The position numbers and the translations under genes are program-made. Under the pieces are notes generated by a model. That model worked only from the letters and a program-made list of their open reading frames with translations. It was not told where the DNA came from and did no database searches. From the NCBI RefSeq assembly GCF_019703325.1, contig NZ_AP024819.1, positions 1,116,001-1,180,000 on the forward strand: DNA of 64,000 nucleotides. The letters run 5' to 3'. Of the stretch, positions 25,709 to 34,737 are shown piece after piece. How positions within the stretch are numbered: position 1 is the stretch's first letter; every line of letters begins with the position of its first letter. Source of the DNA: Helicobacter sp. NHP19-012. Its GTDB lineage: Bacteria > Campylobacterota > Campylobacteria > Campylobacterales > Helicobacteraceae.

Positions 25709-28516
25709 ATGGGTAATTTAAGTCGGCGCTCGTTCTTAAAAATGGGCGCAATCGGGGCGGGGGCAGGCGCAAGCCTGGCCTTTGCCAACACCAAAGTCAG
25801 CAAAGAAGAGAGTGTGATCGACCCTAATGAGGGGGTCAAACGGGTTAAAACCATCTGCAGTATCTGTTCGGCCGGATGTGGGATCATCGCTGAGGTCAAA
25901 GACGGGGTGTGGATTCGCCAAGATGTTGCCCAAGATCACCCCATCAGCGCGGGCAGCCACTGCTGCAAAGGCGTGGATCAAATCGACTTAGTCAAGTCCA
26001 AAATGCGCCTAAAATACCCGCTCAAACGCGAGGGCGGGCAGTGGAAGCGCATCAGCTACGAGCAAGCGATCAACGAGATCAGCGAAAAAATGCTTAAAAT
26101 GCGCGAAAAATACGGGCCTGATAGCATGATGTTTTTAGGCAGTGCGAAAATGAATTCGCAGCAAGCCTACTACTGGCGCAAGTTTGCCGCCTTTTATGGG
26201 ACAAACAATATAGACCATGTAGCCCGCATTTGACACAGCACCACAGTCGCCGGTGTGGCGAATACATGGGGGTATGGTGCGATGACAAACCACTTCGGGG
26301 ACATTGTCGGGCATTCTAAGGCGATTTTGATGATCGGGCTAAACACCGCCGTGAGCAACCCGATCGGCTTTAAGCACTTTTTGCAAGCAAAAGATCGCAA
26401 CAACGCAAAACTCATTGTGGTCGATCCGGTCTTTACAAAAAGTGCGGCTAAGGCGGATATTTATGTGCGGATTCGCTCAGGCACGGATATTGCCTTTGTG
26501 TATGGCATGTTGCATTTGATCTTTAAGCATGGCTGGGAGGATAAAGAGGTCATTAAAAACCAAGCCTATGGGATCGATGCGATCAAAAAAGAGGCGCTCA
26601 AATACACGCCCGAAGTGGTGGAGGACATCACCGGCGTGCCCCAAGACCTTTTGATCCAAACGACTAGGGTTTTTGCCACCGCTAAACCGGCCACTCTAGC
26701 GTGGGCTTTGGGAATCACCCAACACAGCGTGGGCAGTGGCAACACCCGCATGCTCTCCATTTTGCAATTAGTTTTAGGCAATATGGGTAAAAAGGGTGGG
26801 GGCTGTAATATTGTGCGTGGGCATGACAATGTACAGGGGGCCACGGATATGTGCTGTGTCGCGGATAATTTGCCCGGTTATTATGGCTTAGGTGAGGCTA
26901 GCTGGAAGTATTACGCCAAATGCTGGGGCGTGGATTATGCCTATTTACAAAAACGCTTCTTTAGCCCTGAGTGGATGTTTAAAAAGGGCTTTAGTCTGTC
27001 GCTCTGGTTTGAGGGCGTGTTGCAAGAATCTAAGACCCACTCCAGTGCGCCCATTAAGGGGCTTTGGGTGCAGGGTAATGGGGTGAGCTCTCTAGCGCAC
27101 AACACCAAAATGGCTAAAGCGATTGAGAAACTAGACCTCATGGTGATTGCCGAGCCCTTTTTAAACGAGGCGGCGATTTTGACAGATAGACCCGATGGGG
27201 TGTATGTCCTGCCCGTAGCGACCCAATTTGAATGCGAGGGGATCGTGGTGGCGACCAACCGCGCGGCGCAGTGGCGCAGCCAAGTGGTTAAACCCATTTA
27301 TGAAGCCAAACAAGACCACGAGCTGATGTTTGAAATGGCAAAGAAATTTGGCTTTTATGAGGAATACACCAAAGCCTTGCTCTGTGATTTTGATAAAAAC
27401 GGGGAGCTGGTGCAGGTGCGAAAAACTTTCCAATGGCCAGAAGACGCTACCCGTGAAATGGCGCGCTCAATTAAGGTGATTGGGCTTGGGGGCTGGACGC
27501 CAGAGCGGCTTAAAGCCCAACAAGAAAACTGGCACATGTTTGATTACATCAGCCAAGAGGGCTATGGACCGATGAAGGGGCAATACTACGGCCTGCCTTG
27601 GCCTTCTTGGACACCACAGCACCCGGGCACGCCCATCCTCTATGACATCAGCACCCCCACAAAAGAGGGGGGCATGGGCTTTAGGGCACGCTTTGGCGAG
27701 GAACACGATGGGCAAAGCTTGCTCGCTGATAAAAGCGTTACCATTAAGGGTTCGGCGATCAAGGGGGGTTATCCCGAAATCACGAAGGCAAACATCGAAA
27801 AAGTGCTGGGGATCAAACTTACCCCACATGAAAAAGCCATCATGGGGGATAATTGGAAAGTGGATACGAGTGGGCTCATCCAAAAGAAATGCGATGAAAA
27901 GGGCGTGTGTGTCTATGGCAATGCCCGCGCACGCGCCATTGTGTGGAACTTCATCGATCAAATCCCCAAACACAGAGAGCCTTTGCACTCCCCACGCCCC
28001 GATTTGGTGAAAAAATACCCCGCCATTAAAGACCAAGTGAATAATTTTAGAGTCGATGTGCGCTTTGCAAGCGAACAAACTAAGCAGGAGTGGGCTAAAG
28101 AATTTCCCATTGTGATCGCTTCTATGCGCTTGGTGAATTTGAGCGGAGCGGGCATGCTAGAGCGCACCAGCAAGTATCTATCCCACATCACGCCCGAGAT
28201 GTTTTGCCACATCCATCCGGATTTGGCACTCAACCACGGGATCAAAGACGGGGAGATGATGTGGATTCACTCTCCCGAGGGGACTAAAATTAAAGTCAAG
28301 GCGATCTTTAGCCACGCTGTCACCCCCGATCGCATTTGTATGCCTTATAGTTTTGCGGGGATTTTGCAAGGCGTGGATTTAAGCCATCGCTACCCCGAGG
28401 GCACCAAGCCCTACACTATCGGCGAGAGCTCAAACACAATCACCAATTACGGCTTTGACCCGGTAGCCCAAATCCCTGAATTTAATGCCGGCTTGTGCCG
28501 CATTGAAAAGGCTTAA
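25709..28516 (+). CDS. fdhA: Formate dehydrogenase catalytic subunit, selenocysteine-containing
   Basis: 935 residues if the TGA at 26231-26233 is read as selenocysteine (residue 175). The frame is the same on both sides: NNIDHVARI, then TGA, then HSTTVAGVANTWGYGAMTNH. In cysteine-type FdhA this position is Cys in RICHSTTVAG. A twin-arginine signal (LSRRSFLKMG) opens the protein. The iron-sulphur motif is CSICSAGCG with a fourth cysteine in GSHCCKG, followed by the molybdopterin domains (MLSILQLVLGNMGKKGGGCN). AAGGAG precedes the ATG. It oxidises formate in the periplasm and passes electrons to FdhB and FdhC. A gene caller that stops at TGA would split it. Confidence 0.92.
26231..26258 (+). 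promoter_or_regulatory. UGA selenocysteine codon with SECIS-like hairpin
   Basis: Directly after the TGA a stem forms from CCACA (26241-26245) and TGTGG (26254-26258), with an eight-base loop GTCGCCGG. Distance and loop G-U are as expected for a bacterial SECIS element recognised by SelB. SelA, SelB and the tRNA-Sec gene are not in the window. Confidence 0.7.
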
Positions 28517-28517
28517 C

Positions 28518-29159
28518 ATGGCAAAAAACTTAGAAGCTAGCAAACAAATCCCCAATGCCAATCGCATGAAATTTTATTGCGATGATAACCGCTGTATCAG
28601 CTGTTTTGCTTGCTCTGTGGCGTGCTCGCACTCCAACGAACTAGAAGTGGGTCTTAATCGGCGCAAGGTAATCACGCTTTACGAAGGTGTGGAGGGCAAG
28701 GAAAAATCTATCTCCATTGCTTGCCAGCACTGCACAGACGCACCCTGCGCGCAGGTGTGCCCCGTGGATTGTTTCTACATTAGAGAAGATGGCATTGTTT
28801 TACATAACAAAGAAACTTGCATTGGGTGTGGGTATTGCCTTTACGCTTGCCCCTTTGGTGCGCCCCAGTTTCCCAGAGATGGGGCATTTGGCGTGCGTGG
28901 GGTGATGGATAAGTGCACCATGTGTGCCGGCGGACCCGCCCCCACCCACTCTAAAAAAGAAATGGAGCTTTATGGGGTTAATCGTATCGCCAGCGGGCAA
29001 GTGCCTATGTGTGCGGCGACCTGCTCGACTAACGCCCTTTTGGTGGGCGATGCCTTGAGTATCGCTGACATTTATAGAAAAAGGGTCATGGCAAAATACG
29101 CCAACGCCCAAGACTTCAAAACCAAAGCAGCGCACCAACTAGAGGGTGCCACGCCTTAA
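28518..29159 (+). CDS. fdhB: Formate dehydrogenase iron-sulphur subunit
   Basis: 213 residues from the ATG at 28518, two bases after fdhA. Four ferredoxin-type clusters are visible: CDDNRCISCFACSVAC, CQHCTDAPCAQVCP, CIGCGYCLYACPFG, and CTMC followed by a late CAATC. It relays electrons from FdhA to the membrane cytochrome. There is no separate export signal, so it is probably co-exported with FdhA. Confidence 0.92.
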   Translation: MAKNLEASKQIPNANRMKFYCDDNRCISCFACSVACSHSNELEVGLNRRKVITLYEGVEGKEKSISIACQHCTDAPCAQVCPVDCFYIREDGIVLHNKETCIGCGYCLYACPFGAPQFPRDGAFGVRGVMDKCTMCAGGPAPTHSKKEMELYGVNRIASGQVPMCAATCSTNALLVGDALSIADIYRKRVMAKYANAQDFKTKAAHQLEGATP

Positions 29160-29168
29160 GGGGGGCTT

Positions 29169-30038
29169 ATGAAAAAACTTGTGGCTTTTGTGGGGCTTGC
29201 GATGGGTTTAAACGCCCAAACCACACCCCTAGATCAAGAGCGCATTTTAGGCATTTTGCCCTATGGACAAACCCACACGGGCAAGTTAGGGGCGATTTGG
29301 ACCTTGTGGCAAGGGCATTATTTTTTATGGCTCTTTTTAGCCATGGTAGTGGGGGTCGCCTCAGCCTTTCTCTTACACTACCTTGTCATCGGACCTAAGC
29401 AGTTTGCGCACAGCGGTCAAAAAGTCCCCTTTTTTAGCTTGTTTAATCGGATCGTCCATTGGATTGCGGGGGTGTCTTTTATTCTGCTTGTGCCTACGGG
29501 ACTTGTCATGGTCTTTGGTGCGTTCTTTGGGGGAGGCGCGTTTGTGCGCCTTTGTCGGATCACGCACAGCATAGGCTGTGTGATCTTCATCATCGCCGTG
29601 ATCCCTATGCTACTCATGTGGTTTAAACCCATGATTTTGAGCCTCGCAGATTTTAAATGGCTCTTTATCATGGGCGGATATCTCAGCAAAGAACATAAAC
29701 CCGTGCCGGCGCATAAGTTCAATGCGGGGCAAAAGACTTGGTTTTGGGTGGCGACTTTGGGCGGGTTTGTGATGATCGCCAGTGGCGCAGTTCTTTATTT
29801 CAACACCAATGATTTAAGCCAAATTGCCGACTTTTTGGGACTCTATCAAATCTCGCTCTTGCGTTTAAGCGCCTTGGTGCATAACTTCTTTGGGCTCATG
29901 CTAGTGGGCTTTTTCATCGTGCATTTGTACATGTCTTTGTTTGCCATTAAAGGCTCTTTGCAGTCCATGATCGATGGCGATAAGGAGCTTGAAGAGGTGA
30001 AAATCCTGCACAGCTTGTATTTAAAAGAGGGGTATTGA
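29169..30038 (+). CDS. fdhC: Formate dehydrogenase cytochrome b subunit
   Basis: 289 residues. AAGGGGGGCTT precedes the ATG. A signal-like start (LVAFVGLAMGLNAQT) is followed by a membrane domain of four to five segments with haem-ligand histidines in FLLHYLVIGP, FNRIVHWIAGVSFILLVPTG and RITHSIGCVIF, and a late ALVHNFFGLMLVGFFIVHLY. It anchors the enzyme and reduces quinone. Last gene of the fdh operon; it converges with pdxA only two bases downstream. Confidence 0.88.
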   Translation: MKKLVAFVGLAMGLNAQTTPLDQERILGILPYGQTHTGKLGAIWTLWQGHYFLWLFLAMVVGVASAFLLHYLVIGPKQFAHSGQKVPFFSLFNRIVHWIAGVSFILLVPTGLVMVFGAFFGGGAFVRLCRITHSIGCVIFIIAVIPMLLMWFKPMILSLADFKWLFIMGGYLSKEHKPVPAHKFNAGQKTWFWVATLGGFVMIASGAVLYFNTNDLSQIADFLGLYQISLLRLSALVHNFFGLMLVGFFIVHLYMSLFAIKGSLQSMIDGDKELEEVKILHSLYLKEGY

Positions 30039-30040
30039 TT

Positions 30041-30964
30041 TTAGGGCTGTGAGAGCCATCTAAGGGCGTTTTCATAGCTCTTGGTGCTGGCTTTGTTTTG
30101 GTAAGCGATGTCAAACGCCACGCCGTGATCAACCGATGCCCGTTTGATGGGTAAATTTAAAGATACATTGATGCTTTCTTCAAAATAAAGGGCTTTTAGG
30201 GGGGCCAGGCCGACATCGTGGTAGAGGGCCACAAAATAGCGGTGCTTGGCTCTAAAGTGAGGCGTAAAGGCGCTGTCTGCCGGCACAGGTCCTAAGAATT
30301 TAGACATTCTTAAAAGCGTGTTGACTTGCTCAATCGCCTCTTTAACCTCTCTATCCTGCATGCCGATCGCCCCATTGTCCCCACAATGCGGATCGATCCC
30401 CAAAACCACAATCTGTTCATCCGTATTTAAAACCCACGCTAAGCTGTGTAAAAACTCTTTTAAAGGCTCTAGGCGCACCCTAGCACTCACCACACTTAAA
30501 GGGATGTGTTCGCTAAAGAGCGCAACCCACAGACTAGGGCAACCAAGCACCATGATCGCCTCTTGTTGGTATCTTTCTCTTAGTAAAGCAGTGTGCCCGG
30601 GGGTGTTAATGCCGGCCAGTTGCCAAGCGTGCTTGTGAATCGGCAAGGTGCAAACCCCGCTAACCTCTCCATTGTCTGCCAAGTCCAAAGCCTTTAAAAA
30701 ACTCGCATGGCTGTAAAATCCGCTTATCTTGTCTATTTGGGCGGGCTTGATGGCAGGCGTTAGAGCGTTGGGGGCGGCACACTGCATGCTCTCTAGGGCT
30801 TTGGTGTAAGCGTGGTTTAAAAGGGTGTTGGCTTGTGTTAAAAGTTCTAAATGGACGCAATAAAGGGGCTGGCAAATTTGACTAATTTGTGCGTGTGCCT
30901 TTAGGGCGATCTCTAGCCCCACGCCTTGGATGTCCCCGATAGAGATGGCGATTTTAAGGCGCAC
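30041..30964 (-). CDS. pdxA: 4-hydroxythreonine-4-phosphate dehydrogenase
   Basis: 307 residues. ISIGDIQGVGLEIALKAH, INTPGHTALLRERYQQ, GIDPHCGDNGAIGMQD and YHDVGLAPLKALYFEESINV contain the metal-binding histidines and substrate motifs. The end SVDHGVAFDIAYQNKA is typical. It works with PdxJ in the DXP-dependent vitamin B6 pathway. It overlaps pdxJ by eleven bases, as in H. pylori (HP1583-HP1582). Confidence 0.95.
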   Translation of the reverse strand: MRLKIAISIGDIQGVGLEIALKAHAQISQICQPLYCVHLELLTQANTLLNHAYTKALESMQCAAPNALTPAIKPAQIDKISGFYSHASFLKALDLADNGEVSGVCTLPIHKHAWQLAGINTPGHTALLRERYQQEAIMVLGCPSLWVALFSEHIPLSVVSARVRLEPLKEFLHSLAWVLNTDEQIVVLGIDPHCGDNGAIGMQDREVKEAIEQVNTLLRMSKFLGPVPADSAFTPHFRAKHRYFVALYHDVGLAPLKALYFEESINVSLNLPIKRASVDHGVAFDIAYQNKASTKSYENALRWLSQP

Positions 30965-31730
30965 AAATCGCCTCTTGCATGGATTGAATGGCTTTTTCTA
31001 ACCCCATAATCACTGCCCGCGCGATGATGGCATGTCCGATGTTAAGTTCGCTAATACCCTCTAACTTTGCCACGAGCCCCACGCTCGCATAATTCAAGCC
31101 ATGCCCGGCGCACACCTCTAGCCCCATTCCTTGCCCTTTTAGGGCACTTTGGGCGAGCTCTTGTAAGCTTAGTTCAAGCATATTTTTTAAGGCAATGTTG
31201 TCCTCTGGCAAATCTAGGCGGTTTTTATGGCGTTTAAAGCTTGTGTAAAGGGTGTTGAAAAGGTTGCTGAATTTGCCCGTGTGCAGCTCCACAACCCCCA
31301 CACCTAATTCCAAAGCCCTTTGCAAATTTTCAAGGCTCGGATCAATAAAAAGGGCAACTTCAATCCCGCAATCGGCATACGCCTTAATTGTGTCTTGCAA
31401 TTTGGGGTGTTTTAGGTTTAGTCCCCCCTCTGTGGTGATCTCTGCGCGCCTCTCAGGCACTAGGGTAACTTTAAAGGGCTTTAGGGCGCATAGGATTTTG
31501 GTGATTTCAGGGTCGATGGCACACTCGGCGTTGACGGGCAGCGGAGCGTGTTTGAGGATGCTTGTGACATCGTCCTCGTGGATGTGGCGGCGGTCCTCTC
31601 TTAAATGCAAGGTGATCAAATCCACGCCCGCATTTTTGGCGATAAAGATCGCCTCTAGGGGGTCGGGTTCGTGGATTTTTCGCGCCTCCCTGAGTGTAGC
31701 GATGTGATCGATGTTTAAACCTAGACGCAT
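30954..31730 (-). CDS. pdxJ: Pyridoxine 5'-phosphate synthase
   Basis: 258 residues. MRLGLNIDHIATLREARKIH, GVDLITLHLREDRRHIHEDD, CALKPFKVTLVPERRAEITT and ELNIGHAIIARAVIMGLEKA follow PdxJ throughout. It condenses the PdxA product with deoxyxylulose phosphate to pyridoxine phosphate. It is transcribed from the wecA side; starts overlap the wecA end by ten bases. Confidence 0.95.
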   Translation of the reverse strand: MRLGLNIDHIATLREARKIHEPDPLEAIFIAKNAGVDLITLHLREDRRHIHEDDVTSILKHAPLPVNAECAIDPEITKILCALKPFKVTLVPERRAEITTEGGLNLKHPKLQDTIKAYADCGIEVALFIDPSLENLQRALELGVGVVELHTGKFSNLFNTLYTSFKRHKNRLDLPEDNIALKNMLELSLQELAQSALKGQGMGLEVCAGHGLNYASVGLVAKLEGISELNIGHAIIARAVIMGLEKAIQSMQEAICAP

Positions 31731-32687
31731 GTTTGTCCTTCTTTCAGTTTAAAGTAAAGCTTGAGATACCCTAGTACAAATAGGGCGATGAGGAGCAGCA
31801 GGGCGTAGGGGTGGTGGCGGGCAATGTAGCTTATCCACATAAAAGGGGCGTTGGCTAAAACGATGGTAAGACCCGTTAGGGCATTGGGGTTTAAAAAGCG
31901 GGGCTTCTTTTGCAGGGTTTTAAAGAGTAAGGTGTGTAGGTGCAGGGCATCAGGCAGGGTCGCCTTTTGTTTCTGCAACTTGCGCCGCACAATGGAAAAC
32001 AGCACTTCGGTTACCGGATACACCATTAAAGCCAGCCCAAACCACGCACTCACTACCCCTTTAATCGATAAGTCCATGAGACTTGCCCCCAAAATAAAGC
32101 CCAAAAGATACGCTCCCTCATCGCCTAAGAAAATGCGCCCTTTGGGAAAATTGAGCACCAAGAAGCCCAGCACCGCCCAAAACAACGCCAAAATGAAGGG
32201 GTTTGGGGCAGCTAAATAAATAAAACCCAGTGCCAAGCAACTAAAGCCCCCCGCTAGCCCGTGAAAGCCATCAATGATATTCATGGCATTTACCACACCC
32301 ACGAGCATGAACACGCTAAGGGGCAGGGCTATGATCCAAGGCAGGCTAAATAGGGGGGAGAAGTCTTTTAGCACCAAGGGGGCAAGCAGCACCACAAGCA
32401 GCACGCCCAGACTTTGCAAAATGAGGCGCAATTTGGGGCTTAAAGAGAAGTTTAAATCTTCTAAAAAGCCACTGGTAAAAACCAGCACCCCTCCTAAAAA
32501 CCCCCACACCCCTAAAAACCCCCACTAAAGATAAATACCAAAAACACACCCAAACCCCCGCCCTTGGGGTTTTTTGTGTGTGGAAGCCCTGGGGTTTGTT
32601 GGCGTTATCGGTGAAAATCTCTGTGTTTTTGGCGTAAAAGATCACGCCCAAGGCACAAGCAAAACTTAGTAAAAAGTAGGCAAACAT
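31721..32687 (-). pseudogene. wecA: Undecaprenyl-phosphate sugar-phosphate transferase (WecA/MraY family), two frameshifts
   Basis: The C-terminal part, open from 32509, has NAMNIIDGFHGLAGG, LGDEGAYLLGFILGASLMDL and DALHLHTLLFKTLQKKPRFL, all WecA-type motifs. The N-terminal part (MFAYFLLSFACALGVIFYAK, then QKTPRAG) is in another frame. The two breaks are at G5 runs (C5 on the plus strand at 32555-32559 and 32519-32523); one extra G in each restores a continuous protein. The enzyme starts O-antigen on the lipid carrier. An 18-base tandem repeat of CCTAAAAACCCCCA lies at 32493-32528. The position matches HP1581. Either broken, or homopolymer errors. Confidence 0.8.
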
Positions 32688-32694
32688 AAAGGGC

Positions 32695-32700
32695 ATTATA
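32695..32700 (-). promoter_or_regulatory. -10 box (TATAAT) of wecA-pdxJ-pdxA, leaderless
   Basis: The coding strand reads TATAATGCCCTTTATG. The predicted start, six to seven bases after the box, falls on or beside the ATG at 32687. The upstream ATG at 32696 overlaps the box and is unlikely to be used. Confidence 0.5.
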
Positions 32701-32714
32701 CCCTAACAAAATGC

Positions 32715-32720
32715 TATAAT
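32715..32720 (+). promoter_or_regulatory. Extended -10 box (TGCTATAAT) of the lipid A phosphatase gene, leaderless
   Basis: TGCTATAATGCACCCTATG places the ATG at 32728 at the predicted transcription start. No ribosome binding site lies between. The mirror-image arrangement with the wecA promoter is 14 bases away. Confidence 0.5.
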
Positions 32721-32727
32721 GCACCCT

Positions 32728-33321
32728 ATGCTAAAAAAGTTATCCCGTTTGTTTGCCGTGTTTTTATTGTTTAGCAATTTGGGGCGCGCTGAGATCTCTC
32801 GCGATGCCGTGATCTTAGAGGACATTGGCGATGTCTTGCGTCTAATGCCCATATTTGTAGGTGTGGTGAGTCTTGGCATGCGCGATTACCGGGGAATGGG
32901 CGAGCTAGCCATCGGCTCTTTGGTCACCCAGGGCGTGATCTATGAGGTCAAAAATATCTTTTCGGATGCCCACAAAAGGGGGGCGTATGTGCCCTTTGCC
33001 AAACGCCCTTGTTGTGATAGCTGGCGGGGGATGCCAAGCGGGCACGCCGGGGGGGCGTGGAGCGCGGCGGGGTTTGTCTACTACCGCTATGGCTGGAAGC
33101 CCGCCCTGCCCGTGATTGCCCTAGCGATCTTAACCGATGCGAGTCGGGTGGTGGCACGCGAACATTCCATTTTGCAAGTAGTGGTGGGCTCGCTCATTGG
33201 CTGGGGTTTTGCTTACCTTTTCACCTCCAAATACCGCCGTAACTGGGAGTTATATCCGGAAATTTCTGTAAACGAAAAGGGCTATACCCGCTATGGGATG
33301 CACTTCCATTATAGATTTTAG
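32728..33321 (+). CDS. lpxF: Lipid A phosphatase, PAP2 family (LpxF-like, HP1580 position)
   Basis: 197 residues (200 from the ATG at 32719, which overlaps the -10 box). A signal or anchor segment (LFAVFLLFSNLGRA) precedes the three PAP2 motifs: KNIFSDAHKRGAYVPFAKRP, PSGHAGGAWSAAGF and SRVVAREHSILQVVVGSLIG. Neighbours wecA-pdxJ-pdxA match the surroundings of H. pylori HP1580, the lipid A 4'-phosphatase LpxF. Removing the 4'-phosphate lowers surface charge and gives resistance to host cationic peptides. The alternative is the 1-phosphatase LpxE, but synteny favours LpxF. Confidence 0.75.
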   Translation: MLKKLSRLFAVFLLFSNLGRAEISRDAVILEDIGDVLRLMPIFVGVVSLGMRDYRGMGELAIGSLVTQGVIYEVKNIFSDAHKRGAYVPFAKRPCCDSWRGMPSGHAGGAWSAAGFVYYRYGWKPALPVIALAILTDASRVVAREHSILQVVVGSLIGWGFAYLFTSKYRRNWELYPEISVNEKGYTRYGMHFHYRF

Positions 33322-33674
33322 CGATTAAAGCAGGATATAAGCCCCTAGCTGTGGAGTGTGTTGCAAAATTCGATAGGAGACTAGGAAGTCTAGGGGGAGT
33401 TTGGATAATCTAAGCCCTCTATGTTATCACAAGTTTCCCGTAGCACAAAATTTTTAGGCAATAGTTTCTAGCATAACTGACCTCAAAGATATAGCTGAAG
33501 AATCGATCCTTGATATAAAAGCAAGGACCATAGAATAAATTATTATAAACAAAAGGCAGGGTCCACAAGTTGTATAGCGCAGATGTACTAGTTGGAATAC
33601 ATGGGTAAATCTTTCTAGAGTACACAGTTTTTCACATGTTCTTAAAGTCCCTTGCAGAACGCAATTGTGGAGCT
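33322..33674. other. Intergenic stretch
   Basis: 353 AT-rich bases between the phosphatase gene and a decayed HAD gene. Short open frames on the minus strand (33419-33690) look like random read-through with no recognisable motif. No RNA gene or strong hairpin noted. Confidence 0.4.
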
Positions 33675-34333
33675 TTATAGATCTGTGCAAAATATTTCTT
33701 GAAGTATAGAAAAATCAAGTTCGTTAAAACAATCTAACCAGTTGCGTAGTTGGAAGACTTTGCCAACCCATTTATCAAATATAAGTTTTGAAAAGATACC
33801 CGTCTCGTGCAATAAAAAGGATATCCGTAATGGAATTTTGCAGGGCATATTCCTTGATATACTGGGCAAGCCTACACCAAGGAAACCGGCATATTGGATA
33901 AAAAATATTTGTAGTCCACTCTCTTGAGCTTTATTGTGATTAGAGTGTGCGTTATCACCTATATGTAGAATTTGACTGGCTTGGATTTGTAAATCTTGTA
34001 AAACCTGCTTATAGAGATTCCCACTTGCCTTACTCACTTTAGAATGACTAGATACATAGAGTGCATCAAACCCTGTAAAACTCTTTTCTTGCAAAAGTTA
34101 ACATAAAAAATCCTTGGGGAGAGATACATGTCGCTTACAATCAAAACTTTCTTGCCTAGGGACCTTGCATATTCGTAAATCTCTCGCATTTCTATATTTG
34201 GTTGTAGCATTAGACTCACTACAAAAAACCTAGACAACTTCATAGGTATACATCCAAGCAAGATAAAAAAATTCTTAGGTAAGTGAGCGAAAGTCCACTC
34301 CTCGAATTGTCCGCCCATTCTAGCATAGGGCAA
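33675..34333 (-). pseudogene. HAD-superfamily hydrolase remnant, frameshifted
   Basis: On the minus strand LGKKVLIVSDMYLSP (HAD motif II region) reads in one frame up to about 34100. GFDALYVSSHSKVSKASGNL, SQILHIGDNAHSNHNKAQES (motif IV) then continues in another from 34094. The sequence between shows a shift near 34095. The end, NWLDCFNELDFSILQ, has no known motif. HAD proteins of this type occur in surface-sugar gene clusters, often fused to or beside glycosyltransferases. The N-terminal motif with the nucleophile aspartate is not visible, so the gene is truncated as well. Confidence 0.55.
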
Positions 34334-34737
34334 CTAAAATTCGCTAAAAAATTAGCAAGAAATAAAGAAATGCCCCACTCTACCATAACCCATATTAAAC
34401 CCCAAATGAAGCCTCCAAAATCCGCTATAACAGCCCCTTTAGTTAAAACCAAAAGGCGTCAAAGTTGCCTCCAAGTTAAGCGTGCTTTTAACATCACATC
34501 TACAGAGGACATCACCCGTTATATCTTGTGTTTCAATGAGCAAAAAGGATGCAAAAATGTCTTATAAAATGACCTAGATAGGAGTAGATTTAAAGTTTAT
34601 TAGGGACAATTAGGGCTTTTAAGATAGACTTGTTGGTTACTAAATTTATATTATCAATGTGATAAAGGGGTTTTAAGGTTTATCTTATTTACTTTATGTT
34701 AAAAGTCATTCGTCTTTCATTTTTTACAAGGATTACA
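34334..34737. other. Gene-poor region upstream of the Hof porin
   Basis: About 400 bases. Open frames on both strands (34283-34567 plus, 34240-34452 minus) overlap each other and neither has a recognisable motif or ribosome binding site; the minus one is hydrophobic (GGFIWGLIWVMVEWGISLFL) and may be the continuation of the decayed gene. AT-rich sequence from 34600 probably holds the porin promoter. Confidence 0.35.

Noticed and set aside
25696..28369. Long minus-strand open frames opposite fdhA
   Set aside because: Shadows of a GC-rich, well-conserved gene on the other strand.
32493..32528. 18-base tandem repeat as the cause of the wecA frameshift
   Set aside because: The repeat unit is a multiple of three and cannot shift the frame; the breaks are at the G5 runs.
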